64,000 bases of DNA from Papio anubis (GCF_008728515.1 NC_044976.1:32945376-33009375), one strand, 5' to 3'. Shown: positions 11,718 to 22,770, numbered from the stretch's first letter. The notes: a model not told the origin generated them from the letters alone. Numbers and translations are program-made.

Positions 11718-12535
11718 TGAGATGGATCTTGCTCTGTCACCAGGCTGGAGTGCAGTGGCATGATCTCAGCTCACTACAACCTCCGCCTACCGAGAGCTGG
11801 ACTCCAGGCATGCACCACCACACCCAGCTAATGTTTTTGTATTTTTAGTAGAGACGAGGTTTCTCCATGTTTGTCAGGCTGATCTCGAACTCCCAACCAC
11901 AGAAGATCTGCCTGCCTCAGCCTCCTAAAGTGCTGGGATTACGAGTGTGAGCCACCGCGCCCAGCCTTTCAGAGGCTTTTTATCACCCTCAACAAGAGCT
12001 CTATCCATACCCATTCGACAATAACCTCCATTCACCCAGCAACCTCTGGTACCCTTGGTAACCTCTAACCTACTTCCTGTCTCTGTGGATTTGCCTATTC
12101 TCAGCATTTCAAAAAAGTGGAATCATACCATATTTTTCCTTTGGTGTGTGGCTTATTTCACTTATAATGTTTCCAAGATTCATCCATATTGCAGCACGTA
12201 TCAGAACTTCATTCACTTTTCTGATTGGATAACAGTTCGCTGTGTGGATAGACCATATTTCATTTATCCATTCATCCACTGATGGACATTCGGGTTCTCT
12301 CCACCTTTTGACTGCTGAGAACAGCGCTACTAAGAACATTCGTGTACAAGTATTTGTTTAAGTTTCTGTTTTCAATCTTTTTGCGTGTATATCGAGGAGT
12401 GACTTGCTGGGTCCTACGGTAATTCTGTGTTTAAGTGCTTCAGGAACTGCCACACCGTTTCCCAAAAAGGCTGCACTGTTTTACATTTGCACCAACTCAC
12501 ACAAGGGTTCCAATTCCTCTTCTGTTTCCTGAGGC
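11545..12535 (-). repeat. Old L1 (L1M-type) 3' end, minus strand
   Basis: Antisense of the L1 ORF2 end and 3' UTR is clear. The + strand shows the complement of the 'cattcatccactgatggac' block near 12270 and other mammalian L1 landmarks. An Alu interrupts it at 11681-11967. It is heavily mutated and non-functional. Confidence 0.75.
11681..11967 (-). mobile_element. Alu SINE with (GTT)n-type tail
   Basis: A full-length Alu in minus orientation lies inside the L1M fragment. Its A-tail has become a trinucleotide run, seen as GTT repeats at 11681-11715. The flanks 'tttccagagcc' and 'tttcagaggct' look like a degraded target-site duplication. Confidence 0.9.
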
Positions 12536-12799
12536 CCAGTCCCATTCATCCAGCTGCCTCTGGACATCCAAACACACATGTCTCTTGGGAAACTCAGATC
12601 CAACCATAGCAGGGCATCAGGAGGCAAAGGACATTTTGGCTGTGTGAAAACAATCAGTCCTGAGGCTTGGGGATGGGCTAAGTGCCGGGGATTAGGTGAA
12701 GCTTGGGGATGCATGTGGGATGGGGTGAAGCTTCTGTTGTGCACTTTTATCACAATAAGAAATAGTTTTTAAAGGCCATGTCAGAATGTTCCAATGGCC

Positions 12800-13285
12800 T
12801 TGTCAAAAATGGCTGCATCCACTATTTACAGCAGCAAAGACTTGGGACCAACCCAAATGCCCATCAATGACAGACTGGATAAAGAAAACACCATGGAATA
12901 CTATGCAGCCATAAAAAAGAATGAGTTCATGTCTTTTGCAAGGACATGGATGAAGCTGGAAACTATCATTCCCAGCAAACTAACACAGGAACAGAAAACC
13001 AGACATGGCATGTTCTCACTCATAAGTGGGAGTTGAACAGTGAGAACACATGGATACAGGGAGAGGAGCATCACACAGTGGGGCCTGTCGTGGGGTGGGG
13101 GGCAAGGGGAGGGAGAGGATTAGGACAAATACCTAATGCATGCAAGGTTTAAAACCTAGATGACGGGTTGATAGGTGCAGCAAACCACCATGGCACATGC
13201 ATACCTATGTAACAAACCTGCATGTTCTGCACAGGTATCCCAGAACTTAAAGTAAAATTAAATAAATTAAAAAATAAAAATAAAT
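12800..13285 (+). repeat. Primate L1 3' end (L1P-type)
   Basis: The segment carries the ORF2 carboxy end ('actatgcagccataaaaaag') and the 3' UTR, with a G-rich tract near 13090 and a 'cctatgtaacaaacctg' tail. It is 5'-truncated. The short frames inside are L1 ORF2 remnants. Confidence 0.85.
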
Positions 13286-13612
13286 AGCTGCACCAGCAAC
13301 TTGGATGGAGTGGAAGCCATTATTCTAAGTGAAATAACTCAGGAATGGAAAACAGAATAGTGTATGCTCTCACTTATGAGTAGAAGCTAAGCTGTGAAGA
13401 AGTAAAGGCATAAGAGTGACAGAATGGAGTTTGGGGAATTGGGGGGATAGTAGGAGGGGGTGAGGGATAAAAGACTACATATTGGCTACAGTGTACACTG
13501 CTCAGGTGATGAGTGCACCAACATCTCAGAACTCACCACTAAATAATTTATCCATGTAACCAAAAACCACCTGTTCCCCAAAAACTACTGAAATAAAATT
13601 TTAAAAAAGGAA
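13286..13612 (+). repeat. Second, older L1 3' end
   Basis: Directly after the tail of the preceding L1 a second 3' end starts in the same orientation: 'gaagccattattctaagtg', then an older-type 3' UTR ending in 'actgaaataaaatttt'. The younger L1 has apparently inserted into this one. Confidence 0.7.
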
Positions 13613-14299
13613 AAAAATGGTCGCAGCAGAACACATTTACAAACATACAGATCATTTAGCAAACTCCAGGCACAAGGACCCTGTTGTTTTCTTCTGCCCC
13701 TCCCAATATGCTCCTTTCCTAATCCTTAACAGCTCAGGTAATGGCAAACCATCTTATCAGGTGCTTATGTCAGGACGTCTCTAATTTGTAGAGACAGCGA
13801 GGCCGGGAACAATATGGCCCTACAGCTCAGATACAATCTAAGCTCTATGCCCTGAAATCTATTGCCGTCACCTCTGCAGCCCAGGATCAAGGCACCAAAA
13901 GCTCCCACATGTCAGGCAGCAGACTGATTTCAGGGCCTATTGCACACATCTCACCTTAAGCTGGCTTCCCCAGACATCCTGATGCCCTACACTCTTGCAG
14001 CTCGAACCGCAGCCCAAGCAAGGAGCCTCCTCCCATCCAGAAGGAGGGAAGGAGCTGGGTGAAGACAGACAGACTACAGCCAGCCACGCAGCCCACTTGA
14101 CCCCTGAGCACCGGGGATTCTGACCTGGTGGCAGGAAGGAAAGAGGAAAAATGAGGCTCAGCCAAAAAGGGCTTCCTGGAGGAGGGCAGCTGATCAGGGA
14201 GGAACTTCTGGCAAGTAGGAGGTGGCAATGCTGAGCTAGAAGGAAACTGATGACACGGCTGCCATGCACTGGCCTGGGACAGGAGCTTACCATGCTTTG
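13613..14299. other. Intergenic, nothing recognised
   Basis: No repeat or exon is recognised. Minus-strand frames at 13937-14293 and 13956-14228 overlap each other in different frames and lack motifs. Confidence 0.5.
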
Positions 14300-16260
14300 G
14301 GGGTCTTATTCACTCGTGTGACAAGTATTCTCTGTCTACTAAGTGCCAGGCACTGTTTTAGGCACCGGGAATATAGCAGCAAACACAACAGAAAGAAAAT
14401 GGCTGCCCCACAGATTTCTAGTGATATGAGAGACAATAAACAAAAACTGAGAAGGGAATTACGATTTTAGATGGGGAGGCCAGGGAAGGTCAGTAAGTCT
14501 ATTTCAGAGAGAAGAAAGAGCAAGTGCAGGGACACTGAGACCCGGAAAGGCCTGGCACATACCCAGGATACAAGGAAGCCAATGAGGCAGCACAGCCAGT
14601 GAGCTGAGAGACATGGAAATGAGGACGGAGCCTACAGGTGAGGCCTGAGAAGGACTCGGTCGTGTAGGGTCTTACAGGCCATCCTGGTGCCGTCGGCTGT
14701 CAGTCTGAGTGAGTCGGAAGCCAGTGCAACATTTTTAAGCAAACAGGAGCAAGATCCCTCTGGCAGCTCTGTTAGCAGCAAATGGATGGGGCAAAGGCTA
14801 AAGCAGGAAGACCAGTTACAAGGCTACTGCACTCATCCAGGAAAGAAATGGTTCTTGATTTCATTTTACCCCAGTAGTACCAATGGAGTCAGCGAGAAGT
14901 GGCCAGATCCTGTAAATATTTTGAAAGTAGCACCAGAATGATTCACCGACATTGGATGTGGGATATGGGAAAAGAGGATCAACGAAGACTCTAAGGTTTG
15001 GGGCCTGAGCAAGTCAATGAGTAAAACTGCCATTTAGTAGAATAAGTGAGAGAAAAGGTCAGAGAGGAAGAAAAGGGGTAGGTTGCCAGATGAGCAAATT
15101 TCAGATAAACAATTTTTTTTTTTTTTTTTTGAGACAGAGTCTCACTTTTCACCAGGCTGGACTGCAGTGGTGCAATCTCGGCTCACTGCAACCTCCACCT
15201 CCCTGGTCCAAGCGATTATCCTGCCTTGGCTTCCCGAGTAGCTGGGACTACTGGTGCACACCACCACACCCAGCTATTTTTTTGTATTTTTAGTAAAGAT
15301 GAGGTTTCACCATGTTGGCCAGGATAGTCTCGATTCTTGACCTTGTGATCCACCCGCCTCAGCATCCCAAAGTGCTGGGATTACAGGCATGAGCCACCGT
15401 GCACAGCCAACAATTTTTTAATGTGTGTACTAGCTGAAATTCAGAATTAACTGGGTGTCATGGTTGTGTTTTTGCATTGTTCCCAAATCTGGCATCCCTA
15501 GTAAATAAGGAGCTTACCTACTAAACATCCTAGGAGAAAGCTGACTAACAGCTGGACATAAAAGTACCGAATTTAGAGGAACGGTCTGGGCTGGGGATAC
15601 GTATTTAGGGGTTGTCAGCTGAATTTTCATATTTTAAACCCTGAGACTGGATGATGTTGCCATGTGAGTGAGGGAGGACAGAGAAGAGAAAGAGCACAAG
15701 GACTGAGCCCCAAGGCAGCCCAGTACTTAGAAGTCAGGAAGATCTGGAGGAACCAGCAAAGGAGACTGAGAAAGAAAGCACAGGAAGGAAGGAGAAAAGT
15801 CAGGAGAGTGTGACGTCTCCGAAGCCAAATGAAGAGTGTCAAGGCAAGAGGAATCAACTTCATTCAACGCTGCTGAGGGTTCAGGGAAAGATGAGGACTG
15901 AAACTTGGCCATGGGGTTTAGCTATAGGGACTTTGACAAGAGCAGTTTTGGTGTCATATAGGAAGCAAAAGCCTGATTAGAATAAGCTCAAGAGAAGATG
16001 AAAGAGAAAAAATGGAGATCATGAATCGGGACAAGTCTTTTGATAGATTTTGCTGTAAAGGAGTGGAAAGAAATGAGGCAGACGCTGGAAGGAGAAGTGG
16101 AGTTCAGGTTAAGGTGTTTTTTTGTTTTGTTGTTAAGATGGAGAAATACCTACATGGTTATTATAACAGGAAAGATCCAGTAAAGAGCAAAAAGTCAGTG
16201 ATGGAGGAGAAAGAGAGGGGGTGGAGGGAGGTGCCTGGTGGGTAAGAAGGGGTGTGTGCA
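14300..16260 (-). repeat. L2 LINE, long copy (minus strand)
   Basis: The minus-strand copy starts with its 3' tail near 14300 ('ctactaagtgccaggcactg' on the + strand) and continues through the RT region ('accagcaaaggagactgag' near 15750) to near 16260. An Alu splits it at 15120-15408. No frame is intact. Confidence 0.75.
15120..15408 (-). mobile_element. Alu SINE
   Basis: A full-length minus-strand Alu begins with its poly-T and is flanked by the target-site duplication AACAATTTTTT (from 15108 and from 15409). It interrupts the L2. Confidence 0.92.
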
Positions 16261-17035
16261 CATTAGAATGGTTGGCTCCTGACAGCTGCTCAACGAAGTC
16301 ACGTATTACCTCCATTCGAGGAGCAAGGTGTGTGGGCAGAAGTTTCGAGCAACTCTAGGTGACTTGGAAAATAAGCAACACTCCAGCCCAGGCCCTGGAA
16401 GACCGTCTCCTCCCTGCCTGCAGCCCCAGACATGCCTGAGCAGGGCTCGAAAGCCCCCATCCCTCTGCCTGACCTGTTTCCCATGGCTTCTGCCTGCCCC
16501 ACCTCTCCACTCACGGGAGGAAAGGGCTTATGCCTCTGCTGCAGACACACAAAGACAAGGAAAACTCCAGTCTGAGAGGTAGGGGGCGGGGGTCTTCCCA
16601 TCCCAGGAAGCACCTGCCTGAGGCCTGGGCAAGAGCTCTAGGTGGAGAGGGTGGCCTGGGAACAACACCACCTGGGCCAGGGCCAGGGCCAGAAGAGGTA
16701 CAGGCTCAGGCCCTGCCACCTCCACAGAGCAGGTGTAGGCCCTGAGGGCAGCTGCCAAGCCCTGGTGCAACACAGCTTTGTCCTGAGGCAGGGGGATGGC
16801 CTAGATGGCCTCCTACACATTCCCCTACTCAGGGAGCAGAAATTTAGGGTGGGACCACAAGGCATTAAGGTCCTCAGAGCCATTCTCTCTGGAATGGGGA
16901 ACTCTTCCAGCTCACTCCAGAAAAAGCAAAGGCCAATTGTTGGGGGCACTACCTCATGTCAAGAGTGAAGAGCCGGCATCTGGCAGGGTCAGAATGACAG
17001 GACCTAGGTGATAAAATCACCTGGTCACCAGAGCA
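16261..17035. other. Intergenic, nothing recognised
   Basis: This is GC-rich, probably unique sequence. Overlapping open frames on both strands (16299-16613, 16638-16949, 16642-16968) have no recognisable protein motif and no splice or start context. Confidence 0.5.
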
Positions 17036-17240
17036 GAATAACCCAACCACACATATAGACACCACTACACACCACCACCTGACACACAACCACACACGCA
17101 CACGGCCTCCCACACCACCCCAGCCATCTCCGCCATCACACACATTCACAACCATGCAGGCATCAAAGCCTACCACACCACGGCCCACATACCACCCTTA
17201 ACACACAGATCTCCAGGCTCACACACACAGAAACAGTACT
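17036..17240. repeat. Degenerate CA-rich simple repeat
   Basis: The stretch is made of imperfect CA dinucleotide clusters mixed with CCA units. It gives an apparent open frame on the minus strand that is an artefact of low complexity. Confidence 0.7.
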
Positions 17241-17264
17241 CGCATATAATCTTATGTGCACCCA

Positions 17265-17900
17265 GTGTTTACGAATAGTGACTGAGAATCTGTACATTCC
17301 TGGCCCTGGTAATGTGGCAGGAACATGACCAGCGAGCTCCCTGCTCTCCTGGAGATAATTTCAGAGACGGCTGTGAAGAGTGTCTGCTGAGGAAGTGGGG
17401 CAAGGAACCTTTGGGGCAGGGGTAGGGGAACCAGGGAACACCTCTATAAGAAGGTGAGACCTGAATAAGGAGGAGGAAGCTTCCAGGTAAAGAGCCAGCA
17501 GAAGGCAGTCCAGGCAGAGGGAACAGCAAAGGCGAAAACCAGAAGGCTGCCCTGAATGTGGCTTGTTCAAGAACCAGAAAGAAGACCACTACAGCGCCCA
17601 AGGGGATGAGAGATAGGGGGAGACGCAGGACTAGGTCGCCTGGTGCCTGGGGGTTCAACGTCGGGTGGATATCAGTCTAAAGTTAATGATAAGTCACTGT
17701 AAGGTTTTAAGAGGGAAGTGGCATGATCTATTAGGTTGGTGAAAAAGTAACTGCCATTTTTACCATTACTTTCAATGGCAAAAACTACAATTACTTTTGC
17801 ACCAGTCTAATAGATCATTAAAACACTACTTCGGCTAGAAGCAACCATGGGAAAAGATGTTATTGCAATCCTCAGAGTGGTGAAGGCATTTCTAGTGACA
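17265..17900 (-). repeat. L2 LINE fragment (minus strand)
   Basis: Antisense L2 3'-region landmarks include 'ccaggcagagggaacagc' near 17510 and 'agtggcatgatct' near 17716. A complete MADE1 element sits inside it at 17731-17810. Confidence 0.65.
17731..17810 (+). mobile_element. MADE1 mariner MITE, complete 80 bp
   Basis: It has the full 80-bp length of MADE1, with terminal inverted repeats starting TTAGGTTGGTG and ending CACCAGTCTAA, and is flanked by TA on both sides (17729-17730 and 17811-17812), the mariner target. It folds as a near-perfect hairpin. MADE1 copies are the known source of the miR-548 family, so the locus could in principle give such a precursor. Expression cannot be seen here. 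Confidence 0.92.
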
Positions 17901-18720
17901 ACAAAACCCAAAGGCCATAAAAGATGATTTTAATACACTGGACTACATAAAACATGTTTAATTCTGTGTGGCAAAACCGTGCCATCTATAAAGTCAAATT
18001 ACAGGTGCCAAACAGTAGAGGCGGAAGGAATCCTTTCTATTTGTATCACAGAGAGAGGGCTTGTTTCTTTAGTGTGTAAAGAGCTCCTGAGCAAAAAATA
18101 ATAAAAGTCAATCATCCAATAGAAAAATGGGCAAAGGCAAAGGACTGTTCACAGGATGACAAAAAAAAGCGGCTCTTAAATATAAGAAAAGATGCTCAAT
18201 CTCACTCATCCCAAGAGACATGCACAATAAAGGATAATGAGCTATCACTGACAAAGATCATAAAGTTTGATAACACTCTCTATTGGTAAGGATATGGGGA
18301 TACAGGCACTCCCTTGTCTCTTGGAGTGCAAACTGAAACACCTGTGAAGACGATTAGGCAACATCTATCAAAATTTTAAATCCACATACAACTTTAAGGC
18401 AAAAATTCCACTTGTAGGAATATACCCTATAAATACAATTTTCAAATGTGTTAAATAATGATTATCTAAGGATATTCACTGCAATTGTGTTTGTAATAGA
18501 GTGAAACAAAAGACTAGAAACAGCCTTAATTTTCATCAGAGTAAGACTGATTAAATATATTGTAGTACATATACTATTCAGCTGTTTTTAAAATGAGAGA
18601 GCAATATCAACTGATGGGAGAAACGTCTCATATTTTGTTAAATGAAAAAAGCAAAGTGCAGAAGAGTGCAGATAGCATAGCATACTTCCATAGGTTAAAT
18701 GTGAAAAAGAATATATAGTT
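17900..18720 (+). repeat. Old L1 (L1M-type) 3' part
   Basis: L1 ORF2 carboxy-terminal remnants and the 3' region are visible, for example 'caatagaaaaatgggcaaa' near 18115 and 'agacatgcacaataaagg' near 18220. It is degraded. Its tail is shared with the duplicated segment at 18481-18800. Confidence 0.65.
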
Positions 18721-18800
18721 GAATATGAACGGGCGATTTGAAAATGAAAACAAGAAACTAGGGACCCTGGTGTTCAGGTAAGCAGCTCCGGTTACAGTCT
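18481..18800 (+). repeat. Direct repeat, copy A
   Basis: This 320-base stretch is repeated in the same orientation at 19976-20302. The two share long runs, for example 'gcaaagtgcagaagagtg' and 'tagggaccctggtgttcagg'. The copy covers the L1M tail plus some following DNA, so it is a duplicated genomic segment and not two separate L1 insertions. Confidence 0.9.
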
Positions 18801-19160
18801 CGTGTTCAGGGAGAAGTCACGTCCGCTGTTGGAAATGTGTGAATCATCAGTGAGTGGGATGGTGTCTAGATCCCCAGGACTGGGTGAGCTCATCTGGAAA
18901 AGAAGAGACTGGTCCCTGGGACATGCCCACCTTAGAGGCCAGGATGTGAGGCCTGCGGTATCAAGAAAGCACAGGGAAGAAAGTGTTTCTAGAAGGAAGG
19001 AGTGGCACATTGTCCCAGGTGCTTCTGAAGGTCAAGGGGCATGGGGACAGAGGTGTGATTGCTGGATTTAGCATTACAGAGATGCATGGAGACCTTGACA
19101 GGCCGTTTTTAGTGACATGGTAGGGACAGGAACATTGCTCAAATGAGTCGAAAAATGACT
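18795..19160 (-). repeat. L2 LINE fragment (minus strand)
   Basis: Antisense L2 RT-region sequence begins right where direct repeat copy A ends ('gtgttcagggagaag' and following). It is old and the assignment is moderate. Confidence 0.5.
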
Positions 19161-19404
19161 AGGAGGGGAGGTAGAGGGGAGCAAGTCTTGCTCTGACAGG
19201 GAGCAGAGCAGCAGGCGGCAGAGTCTGGGGCCCCACACCATCATGCTCATTCCCACACCGCCCATGCACAGAACACGGCACATGCACCTGGGCCACCTGG
19301 CACTCCTTAATCTCAGCAAAGATTTTCAAGGGCCACGACCCCAGTGAGTACAAAGGGAGCCTCTGCTCTGTGACTTTTCTGTATCTGGAAGCAACACTGC
19401 TGAG

Positions 19405-19570
19405 GCCTCCAGAGCTGGGTCTACTGCTTATTATCTGTGTGACCCTGAGCAAGTCACCTCACCCGTGTGTGCTTCAGCTGTCTCCTTCATAAAAGCAGGA
19501 AGGATTGGACCTTCCTCATCTGGATGCTGCGAGCATGTGGGACAGTGTCAGGTACAAAGATGCCACTGGG
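19405..19570 (+). repeat. MIR SINE fragment
   Basis: MIR core-like sequence includes 'tgtgtgaccctgagcaagtc' and a degenerate tail 'agtgtcaggtacaaagatg'. Confidence 0.65.
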
Positions 19571-19975
19571 CTCCCAACTCAGTGCTCATTCCCTACCAAA
19601 ATGAGTAGGAGGAGGGTGACCATAATTGATGCTCCTAACTTTGGGGCATTTTTTAAAGTAAAAGGGGGCATTGTTAATGATGCCAGCACTGCAGGCATAA
19701 ACCAATACAGTCCTGGGCAAACACCGTGTGGAGCCACCATAGTGCCAGCAATATCACCTCTGTGGAGGCAGGACTCGGGCCTCACCCTAAGATCCAGGGA
19801 CTCCCAGGGAGGCTGGCAACCCTGGGGTTTTCCAGAAAAGGCTGAAGCGCTGCAGGCTCTTATTAGTTCCCAGTCATGACACGCTAGTAAATAAGACAAC
19901 GCATCCTTATCCCCAGGGCACAGCCCAGCCCCACCCCAGCCGCAGACCCACCTGCTTTGGCAGGGGCTAGTTATT
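19571..19975. other. Intergenic, nothing recognised
   Basis: This is about 400 bases between a MIR and direct repeat copy B. Opposed short frames (19505-19879 plus, 19579-19899 minus) have no recognisable motif. Confidence 0.5.
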
Positions 19976-20302
19976 GCAATGGCATTTGTAATAGAATGAA
20001 ATAAAAAACTAGAAACAGCCTTAATTTTTATCAGAGTAGAACTGATTAAATATATGGCAGTACATATACTATTCAGCTGTTTTTAAAATGAGAGAGCAAG
20101 GCAGCTGTATATCGACTGATGGGATAAATGTCATATTTTGCTAAACGAAAAAAAGCAAAGTGCAGAAGAGTGTTGATAGCATACTTCCATAGGTTAAATG
20201 TAAAAAAGAGGACTATAGAGTTGAATATGAACAGGCGATTCGTGAATGAAAACAAGAAACTAGGGACCCTGGTGTTCAGGTAGGCAGCTCCGGTTGCAGT
20301 CT
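19976..20302 (+). repeat. Direct repeat, copy B
   Basis: This is the second copy of the 18481-18800 segment, about 1.5 kb downstream and in the same orientation. It differs by scattered substitutions and small indels, including about 10 extra bases after 'gagagagcaa' near 20099. It ends about 70 bases before the GC-rich GJB3 promoter zone. Confidence 0.9.
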
Positions 20303-20574
20303 GCCCTTCTGAGTCACTCCAGGAGGTGACCTCCCCCACTCCGCCCTCATTCCTGCACGTCTTTCCTGGCACAGGACTCACTGTGCCCCTTCCCGCTGTG
20401 GGTACAAGGTCTGCCCCCGACCCCGGCTCTCCAAAGCGCACCGACCTCCCTGGAGGCCGAGGTGGAGGGCCCGTCGCACCGGGGGACCGGGCTGGGCCGG
20501 AAGCGGGCACGGTACCCGCGGCAAACTAGCGAGGGCGAGTCCTGATTGCGGTCGGACCTGCCGCCGCGGCACTT

Positions 20575-20730
20575 AACAGTTGGCAGAGTGCTTCCCGCCC
20601 CTGATCTCATTGGAGCCTTCGGATGGCCCTGCCCACGATCACCGATGCCCCCATTTCACGCCTGAGGAAGCGGAGGCTCAGACGGGCCACCAGCCCCTCC
20701 GGAGGCTGGCCCGGGAGCACCTGGCAGCGT
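20575..20730 (+). repeat. MIR-like remnant in the GJB3 promoter
   Basis: The order 'ctcattggagccttcgg', then 'cccccatttcacgcctgagg' and 'gcggaggctcagacgg' matches the pattern of a MIR core made GC-rich by mutation. It lies inside the CpG-rich zone and perhaps within or beside exon 1. It is diverged, and the assignment rests on the order of short blocks. Confidence 0.55.
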
Positions 20731-20891
20731 GGGGTCTAGGAGCCGGCTCCTTCCTGCTCCTTCCTCCGCGCCGCCCGAGGTGTGCCCGCCGTCCGTGTGC
20801 ACCACTGCTGAGCCCAGCTCCGGCGCCCTCGCCTCTGCCGTGGGCCCCGGGGACACGGGCTCAGGCCTCCGCGTTGGCCAAGCCGCTGCAG
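20730..20891 (+). other. GJB3: GJB3 probable first (non-coding) exon, 3' part
   Basis: The exon end is set by the strong donor CAG|GTAAGT at 20891/20892. The 5' limit is not visible in sequence and is placed arbitrarily within the CpG-rich zone. No connexin coding sequence is present, as expected for a 5' UTR exon. Confidence 0.55.
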
Positions 20892-21559
20892 GTAAGTGCT
20901 GGACTGGGCGGGGCCAGGCGGGGCGGGACCCTCAGGGGCGTCGAGCGCTCCCGGCGACCCCCTGCGGCAGGGCTGGGGCTTGAGCCTGCCAGTGCGCTGG
21001 GATGGGGCGCGAAGACGGGATGCGGGGACCCCTCTCCGGTGCCTCCCAATCCGCCCTCTCACCTCTCAATTCTGGGCCCATTAGGGGCCCCGGCTGCGGG
21101 AAGGTTCCGAGACACCCCCTCGCCAAGTCCGAAAGCTCCCAAGCTGCCTGGGATGGAGGGAAACTGGGGAGGAAAGGGAGCTTTATCCTTAGGGGACATT
21201 GTGGGGCGGGAGGCAAGGCTGGGCACAGTACAGTCTGGGGGTCTGGGAAAAAACGGTTGCGCTGGGAGCTGGCTTTGTAGGGCAGCTGGGGGAACCAGAA
21301 CTGGCTCCACCAGTCCCCAGCCTAGACTTGGGAAGGAAATTCTTTGCCTGTGAGGCTCCTCCCTGGGGTGTGTCAAGAGGGACTGGGCAGACAGCGCCCA
21401 AGGGTGGAAGGTGGGGGCTCAGGAGGGAGCTGCACCCCGGTGGGCAGCCATGGGAGGGTGTCAGGTGGAAGCAGCCGTCAGGGTCCCTCTCCTCTTTCCG
21501 TCGGGACAGACGGGGCTCCAGCCTCCACTTCAGTTCTTGTGAACTCCCACCACGTGAGT

Positions 21560-21760
21560 GGCAGACCTGGGAGGGAATAGTCTCAGGATTCTCACCACAG
21601 CCCGGGAAAGTAGGAATTATTTCCCTTTAGAGATAAGTAAATAGGGTCAATGAGATTAGGAAATTCTTGGAAGTCGCCCAGCTACTAAGTGGCCCAGCCG
21701 AGGTTTGAATCCAGGTGGAACTCGGTGTTCAGTGCTATCCCACTGCCTTCCCGCACCACC
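21560..21760 (+). repeat. MIR SINE
   Basis: MIR landmarks appear in order: 'gaattatttccctttagag', 'gcccagctactaagtgg', 'aggtttgaatccaggt'. It lies in GJB3 intron 1. Confidence 0.7.
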
Positions 21761-21891
21761 AGGGCTTGGAAGGAGCAGAATAGGGAAGAAGAGGAGGCTT
21801 TCCAGGAATGAGGTCTTCCCAATCGCCCCATCCTGCCCAGACTGTGATTCCCAGAGGAAACACAGCCAGGAGAGCCAGGTGCTGAGAAGGA

Positions 21892-21929
21892 ACTCCCTCT
21901 CTCCCTCTCTCCCTCTCTCCCTCTCTCCA
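21892..21929. repeat. CTCTCCCT microsatellite
   Basis: About four and a half units of an 8-base CCCTCTCT repeat lie in GJB3 intron 1. Copy number is likely to vary between individuals. Confidence 0.9.
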
Positions 21930-22044
21930 GTGTAGGGAAGTCTTTCCCCCAATCCCCCGACCAGGCTGCCCCCAACCAGGATCCTGCCCACCCTCCTGTC
22001 CCCTCCCTCCAAGCTGCCTAGCTGAGAACTCAGCATCCATTTGT

Positions 22045-22770
22045 TTACCCATTCAGCATTGAGTGCCTACTATGTGCCAAGCACTGGGCACTAAATATAA
22101 AGCAAGACCAAGTTGACATTCTAGAGGGGGAGCCAGATAATAAATAAGACCAAAAAAAAGGACAAAGTATTTAATTTCAGATAGTGACTAAGTGCTATAA
22201 AGAAAACAAAGAGGGCTGGAAAAATTAGCCGGGCATGGTGGTGCACACGTGTGGCCCCAGCTACTCAGGGGGCTGAGGTAGGAGGATCCCTTGAGCCTGG
22301 GAAGCAGAGGTTGCAGTGAGCCAAGGTCGCACCACTGCACTCCAGCCTGGGTGACAGAGCAAGACCTTGTCTCAAAAGAAAGAAAGGGGACAGGAACAGA
22401 GAGACAGAAGCAGGGGCTCTTCAGACCCAGGGTAATCTGGAGAGGCCTCTAAAGAGATGAGGTTTGAGCAGAGGCCTGTGTGATGAGAAGGGTCTACCCA
22501 TGTGAGGTTCTGGAGGAAGAGCATTCCAGACAGAAGGAATCAATAAAAAACCCCCAAGGCTCTTATTCCAGTGTGGCAGGGTGAAAATGTCGAATCTGGG
22601 GTTTTGCTAAGCCTAGCAAGAAGCTAGTAGAGTCTTAAACAAGGGAGTGGCATGAACTGATTTAATGGACTCTAGGGGCACAGGGGGAAGGTGAAAAGCT
22701 AGTAAAGAGGTCATAATGCAGGCCACAGTAATGGTGGTTTGGGGCAGGGTGGTGGCCTCGCAGGCATCAC
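22045..22770 (-). repeat. L2 LINE fragment (minus strand)
   Basis: The minus-strand L2 3' region begins with its tail ('tactatgtgccaagcactgg' on the + strand) and continues past an Alu remnant to near 22770 ('ggaagagcattccagacag' near 22515). Confidence 0.7.
22220..22388 (+). mobile_element. Alu remnant (right-arm type)
   Basis: The segment starts inside the element ('aaaattagccgggcatgg') and continues to the A-rich tail with 'actccagcctgggtgaca'. The left arm is absent. It sits inside the intronic L2. Confidence 0.85.

Larger units (their letters stand above)
20370..21100 (+). promoter_or_regulatory. GJB3: GJB3 CpG-rich promoter and first-exon zone
   Basis: The base composition changes abruptly to GC- and CpG-rich DNA with GC boxes, including a cluster at about 20907-20930 (ggcggggccaggcggggcgg) just inside intron 1. 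No TATA box is evident, so start-site use is probably dispersed. A consensus splice donor follows at 20892. The position, 3 kb before the GJB3 coding exon and on the same strand, fits the two-exon structure known for GJB3. Confidence 0.75.

Noticed and set aside
12794..13036. Frame with LINE-like protein sequence
   Set aside because: It is the remnant of the L1 ORF2 carboxy end in a 5'-truncated element, not a host gene. Similar remnants occur at 50512-50706.
17036..17240. CA-rich stretch as a CRISPR-like or regulatory repeat
   Set aside because: Units are irregular and without spacers; it is a decayed CA simple repeat.
20580..21353. 257-residue frame in the GJB3 CpG island
   Set aside because: It crosses the consensus splice donor at 20892, includes MIR-like sequence, and has the Pro/Gly/Ala-rich composition of any open frame in GC-rich DNA.
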